Positions 8,959 through 16,521 of a DNA stretch of 64,000 bases are shown in pieces. The notes beneath the pieces are model-generated. The model worked only from the letters and a program-made list of their open reading frames with translations, did no database searches and was not told the DNA's origin. Source of the DNA: Frigoribacterium sp. Leaf415 (GTDB lineage Bacteria; Actinomycetota; Actinomycetes; Actinomycetales; Microbacteriaceae); the NCBI RefSeq assembly GCF_001424645.1, contig NZ_LMQR01000001.1, positions 241,301-305,300 on the forward strand, in the 5' to 3' direction. The translations under genes and the position numbers were made by a program. Position 1 is the first letter of the stretch; every line of letters starts with the position of its first letter.

Positions 8959-9399
8959 GTGACGGACCAGCGGGGGCAGCGAGGCATCGACACGGTCTAC
9001 TCGGAGCTCGAGACCGTGTCGCGACGGGCCGTCGCCCGCGCGCGGCACAAGAGCGCCCCGTTGTCGTTCGTCGAGCACTCGCTCGTCACGTTCATCGCGG
9101 CCCACCCCGGCTGCCGCGCCACCGACATCGCGGCCGACTTCGGTCTCAACCGCTCGACCGTCTCGCGCCAGCTCGGCGGACTCGTCGAGCTGGGCCTGGT
9201 CGAGCCCGGCGAGGGGGCCGCGGTCGAGGGGCGGCGCGGGCAGGCCCTCGCGCTGACCGCCCGTGGCCGTGAGCTGCTCGCCCGATCGGTCGACGCCAAC
9301 CGGTCCGCCCTGGCCGACCGGCTCGAGGGCTGGACGGCCGCCGAGGTCGACGCGCTCGCCGCGGCGTTGCACCGTCTCAACTCCGCCTTCGTCGACTGA
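8959..9399 (+). CDS. MarR-family transcriptional regulator
   Basis: A 146-residue winged-helix regulator. The recognition region is ATDIAADFGLNRSTVSRQLGGLVELGLV and the wing follows (GAAVEGRRGQALALTARG). The GTG start at 8959 lies six bases after TAGGCT (8947-8952), consistent with a leaderless mRNA. It faces the YhgE-like export protein across the palindrome at 8895-8909, the usual arrangement for a MarR repressor of its divergent exporter. The ligand is unknown. Confidence 0.88.
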   Translation: MTDQRGQRGIDTVYSELETVSRRAVARARHKSAPLSFVEHSLVTFIAAHPGCRATDIAADFGLNRSTVSRQLGGLVELGLVEPGEGAAVEGRRGQALALTARGRELLARSVDANRSALADRLEGWTAAEVDALAAALHRLNSAFVD

Positions 9400-9677
9400 C
9401 CCGGACGGCGCGTCCGGACCCGTCCGCCTCCACGTCCCGGCCCGTCCGCCTCTGTGACCGCGCCCGCCCGCGTCGGGGTCCGGGCCCGGTCCCGGACGCC
9501 GGGCCCCGGCCCGTCGGCGCGATGCCTGTCGTCGTGGGCGACGGGTGTCGCCGACCCGCGCCTCCTCGTCATTCGGGGTACAGATCGTGTGACGTGTGTG
9601 ACTGGAGTCATGTCGTGCATTCCCCTGTGAACCCCCGACTGGGGACAAGCCGATGCCGAGAAACCTTGATGCGCGGG

Positions 9678-9706
9678 TTTACCCTTCCCGGTTCCGCCCG
9701 TAGGCT
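9678..9706 (+). promoter_or_regulatory. Probable promoter of the M23 peptidase gene
   Basis: TTTACC (9678-9683), a 17-bp spacer and TAGGCT (9701-9706) fit a housekeeping promoter, giving a 5' leader of about 75 bases. The rest of the 387-bp gap 9400-9786 holds a copy of the dispersed 10-mer (9557) and a small dyad TGACT-GG-AGTCA near 9599, with no supportable gene. Confidence 0.5.
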
Positions 9707-9786
9707 GATCGGGTTCCCCACCCCCGACGACCGTCGATCCGACGCGTCCTGCGGGCTCGGGGCCGACCAGAGATAGGTGCTCCTCC

Positions 9787-11151
9787 GTGACTTCGCCCGT
9801 GACCCTGCCCCGCCGACAGGGCGTCGCCGCCGCCGTGGCGACGGTGCTGCTCAGCCTCACGCTCGTCGTGTCGGGCACGGTGCTCGGGGCCTCACCCGCG
9901 CAGGCCGCGTCGTACCCGTCGTGGGACGACGTCCAGGCCGCCCGGTCGAGCGAGTCGGCCAAGGCCGCCGAGGTCAGCCGCATCCAGGGGCTGCTCGACC
10001 AGCTCGCGAGTGACGCCACCACCGCCCAGGCCGAGGCCGAGCGTCTCGGTGCCGAGTTCGAGCAGGCCCAGGCCGACGCCGACGCCGGTGCCGCCAAGCT
10101 CGCCGAACTGCAGTCGCAGGCCGACGAGAAGGCCGCGGTGGCCGACGCCAGCGAGCAGCGCGCCGGCCAGGTCTCGGCCCAGCTCGCCCGCACGGGTGGC
10201 GGCAACGTGTCGTCGCAGCTCGTGGGCGACACCGAGCAGGCCGACGACCTCCTCTACCGACTCGGCGCGATGAGCAAGCTCACCGAGCAGACCGACGGCA
10301 TCCGTCAGCAGGCCGTGAACGACCGCAACGTGGCGCAGTCGCTGTCCGACCAGGCCAAGGTGGCCTCGGACGCGCTCGTGAAGCTGCAGGGCGCCGCCCA
10401 GGTCTCGATGGACGAGGCGCAGGCCGCGTCCGACGCCGCCGCGGCCGCCGTCGCCGCCCAGCAAGAGAACGAGTCGCGGCTCCAGGGTCAGCTCGCCGTG
10501 CTGCAGGACCAGAGCCTGCAGACCGAGGCCGACTACGCCACCGGCGTCGAGGTCGCACGTCAGGCCGAAGAGGCCCGCAAGGCCGCGGCGGCCGCCGAGG
10601 CCGCCCGCCAGGCCGAGGCCCTCCGTCAGCAGCGCGCCGCGGCTGCCGCCGCCGCCGCCGCCCGGCCGTCGACGCCCTCCGCGCCCGCACCCGCTCCGTC
10701 GACCGGCGGCGGTTCGTCCGGTGGTGGCGGTGCCTCGACCGGCTCGGGCTGGGTGCGACCCAGCGCGGGCTACATGTCGAGCGGCTACGGCATGCGCGTC
10801 AACCCGGTGACCGGCGTCTACCGCATGCACGACGGCATCGACCTGGCCCCCGGCTGCAACAGCCCCATCTACGCGGCGACCTCGGGCACCGTGACGTTCG
10901 CCGGTCAGGCGAGCGGCTACGGCAACTACATCCAGGTCAGCCACGGCGGCGGCGTCTCGACCGCGTACGGCCACATCGTCAACGGCGGCATCAAGGTGTC
11001 CCGCGGGCAGAGCGTCGTCGCGGGCCAGTTGATCGCGCTCGTCGGGTCCACCGGCAACTCGACCGGCTGCCACCTGCACTTCGAGACCCGCGTGGGCGGC
11101 GCCTCGACGAACCCCGTGCCGTTCATGTCGGCACGCGGGGTCCGTCTGTAG
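9787..11151 (+). CDS. Secreted M23-family peptidoglycan endopeptidase with coiled coil
   Basis: A 454-residue exported protein. A signal peptide ends near ASPAQA (residues 1-41). Residues 50-290 are a long Ala/Gln/Glu-rich coiled coil, then a Ser/Gly/Pro linker, then a C-terminal M23 (LytM) domain with zinc ligands in RMHDGID and HLHFE and the typical YGHI strand. Such proteins cut peptide crosslinks in the wall, or activate other hydrolases, during division. The coiled coil resembles those in RipA- and EnvC-like proteins. GTG start at 9787. Confidence 0.9.
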   Translation: MTSPVTLPRRQGVAAAVATVLLSLTLVVSGTVLGASPAQAASYPSWDDVQAARSSESAKAAEVSRIQGLLDQLASDATTAQAEAERLGAEFEQAQADADAGAAKLAELQSQADEKAAVADASEQRAGQVSAQLARTGGGNVSSQLVGDTEQADDLLYRLGAMSKLTEQTDGIRQQAVNDRNVAQSLSDQAKVASDALVKLQGAAQVSMDEAQAASDAAAAAVAAQQENESRLQGQLAVLQDQSLQTEADYATGVEVARQAEEARKAAAAAEAARQAEALRQQRAAAAAAAAARPSTPSAPAPAPSTGGGSSGGGGASTGSGWVRPSAGYMSSGYGMRVNPVTGVYRMHDGIDLAPGCNSPIYAATSGTVTFAGQASGYGNYIQVSHGGGVSTAYGHIVNGGIKVSRGQSVVAGQLIALVGSTGNSTGCHLHFETRVGGASTNPVPFMSARGVRL

Positions 11152-11191
11152 CACGTCCGTAGGGTCCCGCCCGAGGGGGCAGAATCGTCTG

Positions 11192-11716
11192 GTGACGAAC
11201 ACCGCTCCCTCCGCCCTGCCCCCGCTGCACCTCGAACGCGTCGCCTTCGACGATCCCCGTGCGGTCGCCCTCCGCGACGCCATGGACGCCGAGATGACCG
11301 TCCGCTACCACCGCGACGTCGTCGAGCCCGTCGCCGTCGTCGAGGCGCGGAACGCCGCCCTCACGGTCCACCCGTCGAACGTGCTGGCCACCGTGCTGGT
11401 GGTCGCCGACGACGGTGCCGACGGCGGCATGCCCGTCGGCCACGCCCTCGTGCAGAGCCGGGACGGCGAATGGGAGGTCAAGCGCGTGATCGTCGCGGAC
11501 GGTCAGCGCGGCCGCGGCATCGGCCGACTGCTGATGGCCGAGCTCGAGGCGATCGCCCGCGACGGCGGTGCACGCCGACTCATCCTGCAGACCGGGGACC
11601 GCCAGCCCGACGCCGTCGCCCTCTACGAGAAGATCGGCTTCACCCGCATCCCGACCTACGAGCCCTACGTCACGACCATCCCGCAGTCGATCTGCTTCGA
11701 GAAGCCGATCGTCTGA
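11192..11716 (+). CDS. GNAT-family N-acetyltransferase
   Basis: A 174-residue acetyl-CoA-dependent transferase. The acetyl-CoA-binding motif is VIVADGQRGRGIGRLLM, followed by RRLILQTGDRQPDAVALYEKIGF. The GTG at 11192 follows a CAGAAT -10-like box by six bases. It ends in a strong hairpin shared with the convergent trypsin gene. The substrate is unknown. Confidence 0.85.
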   Translation: MTNTAPSALPPLHLERVAFDDPRAVALRDAMDAEMTVRYHRDVVEPVAVVEARNAALTVHPSNVLATVLVVADDGADGGMPVGHALVQSRDGEWEVKRVIVADGQRGRGIGRLLMAELEAIARDGGARRLILQTGDRQPDAVALYEKIGFTRIPTYEPYVTTIPQSICFEKPIV

Positions 11717-11763
11717 CGTCCGGCGGCCGACGCCCCCGAGGAGGCGCGGGTCGCCACGACGAC

Positions 11764-11801
11764 GGAGGCGCGCCCCGGTCGCGTGACCGGGGCGCGCCTC
11801 C
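11764..11801. terminator. Bidirectional terminator hairpin built from the 10-mer
   Basis: A perfect 17-bp stem (GGAGGCGCGCCCCGGTC with its inverse) and a 4-base GCGT loop lie between the convergent acetyltransferase and trypsin genes. Both arms carry the dispersed GGAGGCGCG motif. Confidence 0.8.
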
Positions 11802-11881
11802 TGCGCTCTGGGGGTGGGCGGGTCCGCTCGCGACGGGCGATCGTGGTCGCCCGGAGTCGACGGTCCAGCCCGCTCGCAGTG

Positions 11882-12619
11882 CTAAAGGCCGGCCGTCGAG
11901 CGAATCCAGCTCGCACTCTGCGACAGCACGGCGTAGTTCGACCCGGCGCGGGTGTTCGCACCCGGGTCGGCCTCGTCGCCGGTCGAGCAGACGGCCACGA
12001 TCTGGCCGTTCACGATCAGCGGTCCGCCCGAGTCGCCGTGGTTCGCCGCGCCGGTGGTGCCGTTCAGGTGCTGCGCGACCCCGCCGTAGGCGTCGGTGCT
12101 GCGGCCGGTGAGGCCGACCGTCGCCTGGTACAGGCCGTCGGACTGCACGGAGTTCGCGCGCAGGCCGTAGCCCATGATCGTTCCGCTGCCCGTCGCGGTC
12201 GCCTGGAACCCCAGGTTCAGCGTCGGGTAGCTGCCGAGGGCCTTCGACTGGCCGAGGTGCACGAGCGCGATGTCGCCCGCGGGGGCGGCGGCGACGCGGT
12301 CGACGGCGATCGCGGTGCCCGGGTTCGTCGTGCTGTTCGAGTGGTACACCTGCATCGAGGTGACGCCGTCGATGCAGTGGCGTGCGGTCAGCACCCAGCT
12401 GGCGTTGATCTGCTCGCCGGTGCAGGCGTAGCTCGCGGTGCCTCCGGTCTGGAAGACCAGCTGCACGGCCCACGGCGTCGTGGGTGCCTTCTGGCCGCCG
12501 ACGATGTCCGTCGACCGGATCGTGTTGTCGGGGCCGGCGGCGACGGCGGAGGTCGAGACCACGAGCGATCCGACGGCGAGGGCCGCGGCGGCCAGGGCGG
12601 CGGCGACGAAGGTCTTCAT
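11882..12619 (-). CDS. Secreted trypsin-like serine protease (S1 family)
   Basis: A 245-residue exported protease. The signal peptide covers about residues 1-28 (ends STSAVAA). The mature part has IVGG at 39-42, the site where trypsins are activated, and the full triad His81 (TARHC), Asp116 (GDIALV) and Ser197 (GDSGGP). The length equals a bare S1 domain with no extra modules, as in streptomycete trypsins. The start at 12619 has a good ribosome site (AAGGGGAACC). Secretion and scavenging of extracellular protein are expected; no inhibitor gene is adjacent. Confidence 0.92.
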   Translation of the reverse strand: MKTFVAAALAAAALAVGSLVVSTSAVAAGPDNTIRSTDIVGGQKAPTTPWAVQLVFQTGGTASYACTGEQINASWVLTARHCIDGVTSMQVYHSNSTTNPGTAIAVDRVAAAPAGDIALVHLGQSKALGSYPTLNLGFQATATGSGTIMGYGLRANSVQSDGLYQATVGLTGRSTDAYGGVAQHLNGTTGAANHGDSGGPLIVNGQIVAVCSTGDEADPGANTRAGSNYAVLSQSASWIRSTAGL

Positions 12620-12759
12620 GTGGTTCCCCTTGGTTCGGGTGGTGCGTGTCGGGTGGTGCCGGCCGGGCGGCGCCGACCGGGCGGTCCGGTGATCGCCCGA
12701 CCCGGCGGATCGGGCACGTGCCGCCTGGGTCGAGCTTCCGCCTGGCCCTCGTCCGGGGG

Positions 12760-12808
12760 CAAGTCGGCACTCTGGCCGACTTGACGCCGGGTGTTGCTCG
12801 TGGCAACA
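12760..12808. promoter_or_regulatory. Two adjacent inverted repeats in a divergent promoter region
   Basis: CAAGTCGGC-6-GCCGACTTG (12760-12783) and TGTTGC-5-GCAACA (12792-12808) lie between the divergent trypsin gene and the small Cys protein gene. Either could be an operator. The gap 12620-12854 shows no coding sequence. Confidence 0.45.
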
Positions 12809-12854
12809 GCGGGGCTGCTCGCGGCGGATGCGGGCGGGCAGGTAGCGTGTGCGG

Positions 12855-13214
12855 GTGATCACGCGACGAGACGCCGCCCTGCGACTGGACATCCCCCTCG
12901 AGATGGCCAAGCGCCACGGCCTGCCGCCGAAGATGACGGTCGACGAGCTCGTCGCGCTGGAACGGACGCCGCCGGCCTGGCTGGTGCAGTCCCGCGCGAA
13001 CCGCACGGGCAAGCCGGTCTGGGTCGAGCTGGAGTGCGTCGTCTGCGGCTACCACGAGGCGGCTCGCCCCAAGAAGTGGTGGCCCGAGTACACCTACCTC
13101 AGCTGTGACGACCACGGGGCGGACGAGCTGCCCGAGCCCGAGCCGGGCGTCGTGCGCGCCGAGGTCGACGGCGTCGGCACCCGCTTCGTCGCCATCGTCG
13201 ACGTCGCCCCCTGA
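12855..13214 (+). CDS. Small hypothetical protein with a CxxC...CxxH pattern
   Basis: A 119-residue soluble protein that I do not recognise. The N-terminal part (RRDAALRLDIPLEMAKRHGL) looks like a short helical DNA-binding or adaptor segment. The middle has ECVVCGYHE and YLSCDDH, giving a CxxC and a CxxH pair about 30 residues apart that could bind zinc. GTG at 12855 follows TAGCGT (12843-12848) by six bases and is preferred to the GTG two codons earlier. No function is assigned. Confidence 0.6.
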   Translation: MITRRDAALRLDIPLEMAKRHGLPPKMTVDELVALERTPPAWLVQSRANRTGKPVWVELECVVCGYHEAARPKKWWPEYTYLSCDDHGADELPEPEPGVVRAEVDGVGTRFVAIVDVAP

Positions 13215-13302
13215 CCCCTGCGGCCCGTCCGCGCCTCCCCGGCTGTCCCGCGTCCCCGTCTGCCTCCCGCCGTCGGCCTGCCCTTCCGACCCCGCGTTTC
13301 CT

Positions 13303-13421
13303 GTGCAAATCGCGACACCCTGGGCCCGACGCGCCGTCGTGAAGAGTACGTGAGCGGCGTGTCGTCGCGCCGTTGTCGGGTTCGGCACGTCTGAGAGGCC
13401 AGCCGAGGTCGCGAATTGCAC
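13303..13421 (+). repeat. Intergenic palindromic-ended repeat, copy C (cleanest ends)
   Basis: A 119-bp member of the family with the best preserved terminal inverted repeats: GTGCAAATCGCGAC (13303-13316) and GTCGCGAATTGCAC (13408-13421). The internal landmarks GTGAGCGGCGTGTCG and GTCGGGTTCGGCACG are present in the same order as in copies A and B. It has no coding capacity. Confidence 0.8.
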
Positions 13422-13490
13422 GTCCCCCGGGTGCAGCGCGCTGGCCGCGGCGTCCGTGAGAGCCGGCCGCGCGGGCAGGACCGTCGACGA

Positions 13491-13588
13491 GGAGGCGCGG
13501 CGCGCGTTCGTCGGACCGCCCACTGGGAGGCGCGGCGCGGGTCGGTCGGACCGCCCACCGGGAGGCGCGGCGCGGGTCGGTCAGACCG
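13491..13588. repeat. 35-bp tandem repeat, 2.8 copies, at a gene 3' end
   Basis: Units at 13491-13525, 13526-13560 and 13561-13588 each begin GGAGGCGCGGCGCG and contain GTCGGTCGGACCGCCCAC. The last unit covers the stop codon and final codons of the minus-strand gene that ends at 13581, so the array is a tandem duplication of that gene end. Confidence 0.85.
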
Positions 13589-14552
13589 TGTACTGCACCG
13601 AGACGGGCGGCTCGAGCCCGGCGAGCAGGTGCACGTACGCCTGGCGGGCGTCCTCGACGAGCAGTTGGCGCTGGATGTGCTGATCGTGCCAGTCGACCAG
13701 GTCGTCGGGCGTGACGTCGTCGACGTCGTCGGCCACGAGGTAGCTGAAGGCGTAGGCGCTGCCGTCGTCGTCGAGGGTCCGGCGGTAGCCGAGCGTCTGG
13801 CCGCTCGCGGTGTCGACGAAGACCTCCCAACCGGGATCGCTCGCGTCCGGCAGGGTGACGTCGACCACGGGGTGGGGGGCGCCGTGGGCGGGGGAGGCGA
13901 GTCTCGTGCCCAGGGTGGCCGTCCGCATCGTCGTGGCGGCCGGGCCGGCCGTGGCGAGATCGTCGGCTCGGGCGCCCCCGGGCCGCGAATCGTCCGGACC
14001 GGAAGAACTCGCCACCGCACCTGCTGCCCGCGCCACGGCCGCGGCGCCGGCCAGCGAGGACTCGGGAGAGCTCGTGTCGATGCCTCGCACCACGTCGTGG
14101 TCGACCCGGGCGACGGCTCGCGTGAGTGCACCCTCGAACAGCTGCAGCCGTCGGGCCGTCGCCCGCAACCACGCCTCGAGGGCGTCTCGTTCGTCGGACG
14201 TGAAGGGCTCGGGCTCGAAGGAGTTCACGGAGAAGGACGCGGCTTCGACCGACCACTCCCACTCGAGCACGACGCGGAGGAGCGCCGCTCGGCGGGGCAT
14301 CAGCGCGAGCGTCCCCTGGCGCAGCCCGGGCGAGAAGTGCAGTTCGGGTTCGTCGAGCAGGTGCCGGACACCGGAGGCCGCCTCGGTCGAGGTGGTCGGC
14401 GCCAGGAAGGCCACCCGGACCTCTCGCCAGGGCGCGGCCCGGACCGGAGGCGCGTCTTCGTCGCGCAGGATGGTCAGGCTGCGCGGCATCTCGGGCGGCA
14501 GGGGTGACGGGGTGTCTGCGGGGTCGACGGGGTCTCGGTCGTTCGGTGCCAT
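13581..14552 (-). CDS. Hypothetical protein
   Basis: A 323-residue protein that I do not recognise. It has no signal peptide or membrane segment. The N-terminal half is mixed alpha/beta (EVRVAFLAPTTS; LHFSPGLRQGTLALM), the middle (about 170-235) is low-complexity Ala/Ser/Pro, and the C-terminal third reads like a folded domain (GWEVFVDTASGQTLGYRRTL, then AYAFSYLVADDVDDV). It lies just downstream of the DRGH nuclease in the same direction (62-bp gap), so a joint role is possible. Its 3' end is duplicated in tandem. Confidence 0.65.
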   Translation of the reverse strand: MAPNDRDPVDPADTPSPLPPEMPRSLTILRDEDAPPVRAAPWREVRVAFLAPTTSTEAASGVRHLLDEPELHFSPGLRQGTLALMPRRAALLRVVLEWEWSVEAASFSVNSFEPEPFTSDERDALEAWLRATARRLQLFEGALTRAVARVDHDVVRGIDTSSPESSLAGAAAVARAAGAVASSSGPDDSRPGGARADDLATAGPAATTMRTATLGTRLASPAHGAPHPVVDVTLPDASDPGWEVFVDTASGQTLGYRRTLDDDGSAYAFSYLVADDVDDVTPDDLVDWHDQHIQRQLLVEDARQAYVHLLAGLEPPVSVQYTV

Positions 14553-14614
14553 GGCCAGAGAATGCTGGCACGGCTCGATGCGAGCCGCCTGGACGAGCCG
14601 GGCTCGCGGGGCCG

Positions 14615-15496
14615 TCAGAACGACAGCTGGTCGACCGACGTCAGCGGCACCCACCCCTCGCGGATGCCGTCCGGCGGCTCGATCGTGGGCACGGCCCGCA
14701 GGGTGTCGGCCTCGGCGAGTTGCGCGAGGTCGAAGCCGGTCATCTCGGCGATGTCGCGGACCGGCACCTGGTAGGTGCGGTACGGCCCGAGGGGCGGTGG
14801 GTCGCCCTGCTCGTGCGCGCGGGCGAACGCGGCCTCGAGGTCGACGCCCTCGAGCTCGGGGGACTGGTCGAGCAGGTACGCCGCCGTGCGCAACGAGCCG
14901 CCGTCCGACGTCGTCCACGCCGCGATCTTGAAGAAGCGGCGCGGCAGGCGGATGCCGCGGTAGGGCGCGTCGTCGTCGAGCAGCACGGGCGCCGTGAAGA
15001 TCGTCAGCCGCTGTCGATGCGTGGAGGCGTACTGCAGCACCTGGTCTTCGAGGCCGAGCCAGAGTTCTTTCGACTGGTTGAACTCGGCGGCCTGCGGTGC
15101 GGCGTTCGTGAAGCTGAAGGTGTCGACGTTCGCGAGGGCCGCGACGGCCGGCTCGCCCCAGACCGGGTCGCGCCTGCGGACCAGGTGCCCCCGGTCGAGG
15201 TCGTTCGAGGCGTAGACCTCGGGCCCCGTCTGCTCGTCGTCGGGGACGCGTTCGTCGAGGTGCCAATCGTCGCCTCGGCCCAGGTCGAGCAGCGACGACC
15301 CGTCGACGTTGACCGCCGTCAGGGCGGCCAATCGCCGGACGGGGTCGAGCAGCACCGTGAAGTGGACGTACGGCAGCTCTCGCACGGTCTTGTGGAGGGC
15401 CGGCAGGGGCACGTCGACCGTGAGGAACGACGGATCGTACCCCGCACGGTCGAGCCCGACGGGGTTCGCGGTGGTGGGGTCGTCTGTGGTGCTCAT
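14615..15496 (-). CDS. DNA/RNA non-specific endonuclease (NUC1/DRGH family)
   Basis: A 293-residue nuclease of the beta-beta-alpha-metal group. The catalytic motif is NDLDRGHLVRRRD with His104 as the general base, followed by SFTNAAPQAAEFNQ, which supplies the metal-binding asparagine. Most family members are exported, but this N-terminus (MSTTDDPTTANPVGLDRAGY) shows no signal peptide, so it is either cytoplasmic or leaves by another route. It is preceded by its own start ATG at 15496 and followed by the hypothetical gene at 13581. Confidence 0.85.
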   Translation of the reverse strand: MSTTDDPTTANPVGLDRAGYDPSFLTVDVPLPALHKTVRELPYVHFTVLLDPVRRLAALTAVNVDGSSLLDLGRGDDWHLDERVPDDEQTGPEVYASNDLDRGHLVRRRDPVWGEPAVAALANVDTFSFTNAAPQAAEFNQSKELWLGLEDQVLQYASTHRQRLTIFTAPVLLDDDAPYRGIRLPRRFFKIAAWTTSDGGSLRTAAYLLDQSPELEGVDLEAAFARAHEQGDPPPLGPYRTYQVPVRDIAEMTGFDLAQLAEADTLRAVPTIEPPDGIREGWVPLTSVDQLSF

Positions 15497-15582
15497 GGGC
15501 GCCTCCGGCAGGTCGTCGTTCTCGTGGGGCCATCCTGCCCACGACCCCTGACATCGGGCCGGTCGGCGACGCCACGACGAGA

Positions 15583-15620
15583 AGGAGGCGCGGTGCGGGA
15601 ATTCCCGCACCGCGCCTCCT
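15583..15620. terminator. 38-bp perfect palindrome, terminator-like
   Basis: The sequence is fully self-complementary over 38 bases around a central GAATTC and is made of the dispersed motif on both sides (GGAGGCGCGGTGCGG and inverse). It lies just past the 3' end of the minus-strand padR gene, which points to a terminator for padR. Confidence 0.7.
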
Positions 15621-15664
15621 CGGATGCTCACGTCGGCCGCCGGCCCGGGCCGGCCCGGCGAGGA

Positions 15665-15694
15665 CTCAGTCCGCGAGGGCTCAGTCCGCGAGGA
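15665..15694. repeat. 15-bp tandem duplication covering the padR stop codon
   Basis: CTCAGTCCGCGAGG(G/A) occurs twice in a row. The right copy is the last codons and stop of padR; the left copy lies just beyond. Confidence 0.75.
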
Positions 15695-16355
15695 TCGTGT
15701 AGAGCGCGCGGCGGGCTTCGTCGAGCTTGGCGGTGGCGGCGGCCCGCTGGGCCTCGCTGCCGTCGTGGTGGAACTGCTTCACGACGCCCATCAGCTTCAT
15801 GAGGCTGGTCTGGAACTCGCGGTCGGTGTCGCTCGCGTCGTCGGCCGCGGCGGCCCAGGCCTTCTCGATCTCGTCGGCGTGCTCGGCCACGTAGGCCCGG
15901 CCCGCCTCGGTCAGTGTGAAGACGCTCTTGGTCGCGGCCTCGTCGGACGAGATGAATTCTTCGTCGACGAGCTGCTGCAGCGTGGGGTAGACCGAGCCGG
16001 GGCTCGGCTTCCACGCGCCGTCGGTGCGCTCGGCGATCGCCTTGATCAGGCCGTAGCCGTTCGACGGGGCGTCGGACAGCAGCGAGAGGATCGCGAGACG
16101 CACGTCGCCGCGTCGGGCCCGGCCGCGTCCTCCGCGGCCCGGCCCGAAGCCGCCGGGGCCGAAGCCCGGGCCGCCGGGGCCGAAACCGGGGCCGAAGCCG
16201 CCGAAGCCGGGGCCGGGGCGGAACCCGCGGCCGAACGGACGGCCGAAGCGGCCGTGACCCTCGCCGCGGCCGGGGAGGTCGCGTCGGGCGTCGGGGAAGT
16301 CGTGGTGCTGGCGACGGGGGTCGCCGTGGTTCTCGGGGGTGAAGTCGGTACCCAT
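15681..16355 (-). CDS. PadR-family transcriptional regulator with a Gly/Phe/Pro-rich N-terminus
   Basis: A 224-residue regulator. Residues 86-160 are a PadR winged helix (VRLAILSLLSDAPSNGYGLIKAI, then PSPGSVYPTLQQLVDEEFI), followed by a helical dimerisation tail. The N-terminal 85 residues are unusual: His/Arg-rich at first, then a run of FGRGFRPGPGFGG-type repeats, then RGGRGRARRGD. Terminators on both sides isolate it as a single-gene unit, so it probably represses itself through the dyad in its promoter and acts on targets elsewhere. Confidence 0.85.
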   Translation of the reverse strand: MGTDFTPENHGDPRRQHHDFPDARRDLPGRGEGHGRFGRPFGRGFRPGPGFGGFGPGFGPGGPGFGPGGFGPGRGGRGRARRGDVRLAILSLLSDAPSNGYGLIKAIAERTDGAWKPSPGSVYPTLQQLVDEEFISSDEAATKSVFTLTEAGRAYVAEHADEIEKAWAAAADDASDTDREFQTSLMKLMGVVKQFHHDGSEAQRAAATAKLDEARRALYTILAD

Positions 16356-16418
16356 GGGGTACTCCTTTCGGGTCAGGGGGAAGAAGTCGAGATCGCGACG
16401 TCCTGTCGCGATGTGTCA

Positions 16419-16447
16419 AAGATATGTCGCTGACTATCGCGAGTCAA
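16419..16447 (-). promoter_or_regulatory. padR promoter with internal dyad
   Basis: Read on the minus strand: TTGACT (16447-16442), a 17-bp spacer and TATCTT (16424-16419), close to the housekeeping consensus. The spacer holds a GATA..GTC / GAC..TATC dyad that could be the PadR operator. Confidence 0.6.
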
Positions 16448-16471
16448 GACTGCAAGAGGAAATCAGGCAAG

Positions 16472-16510
16472 AAAAAAAGGAGGCGCATCCCCGGTGGGAT
16501 GCGCCTCCTT
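16472..16510 (-). terminator. Rho-independent terminator of the citE-like gene
   Basis: A 15-bp stem (AAGGAGGCGCATCCC with its inverse) and a CGGT loop are followed on the minus strand by seven T residues. This is the most classical terminator in the window, and its stem contains the GGAGGCGC core of the dispersed motif. Confidence 0.9.
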
Positions 16511-16521
16511 CCGTCGAGGGG

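Noticed and set aside
9400..9786. ydaO-type (c-di-AMP) riboswitch upstream of the M23 peptidase
   Set aside because: Such riboswitches often precede wall hydrolase genes in actinobacteria, but I could not find their conserved blocks here.
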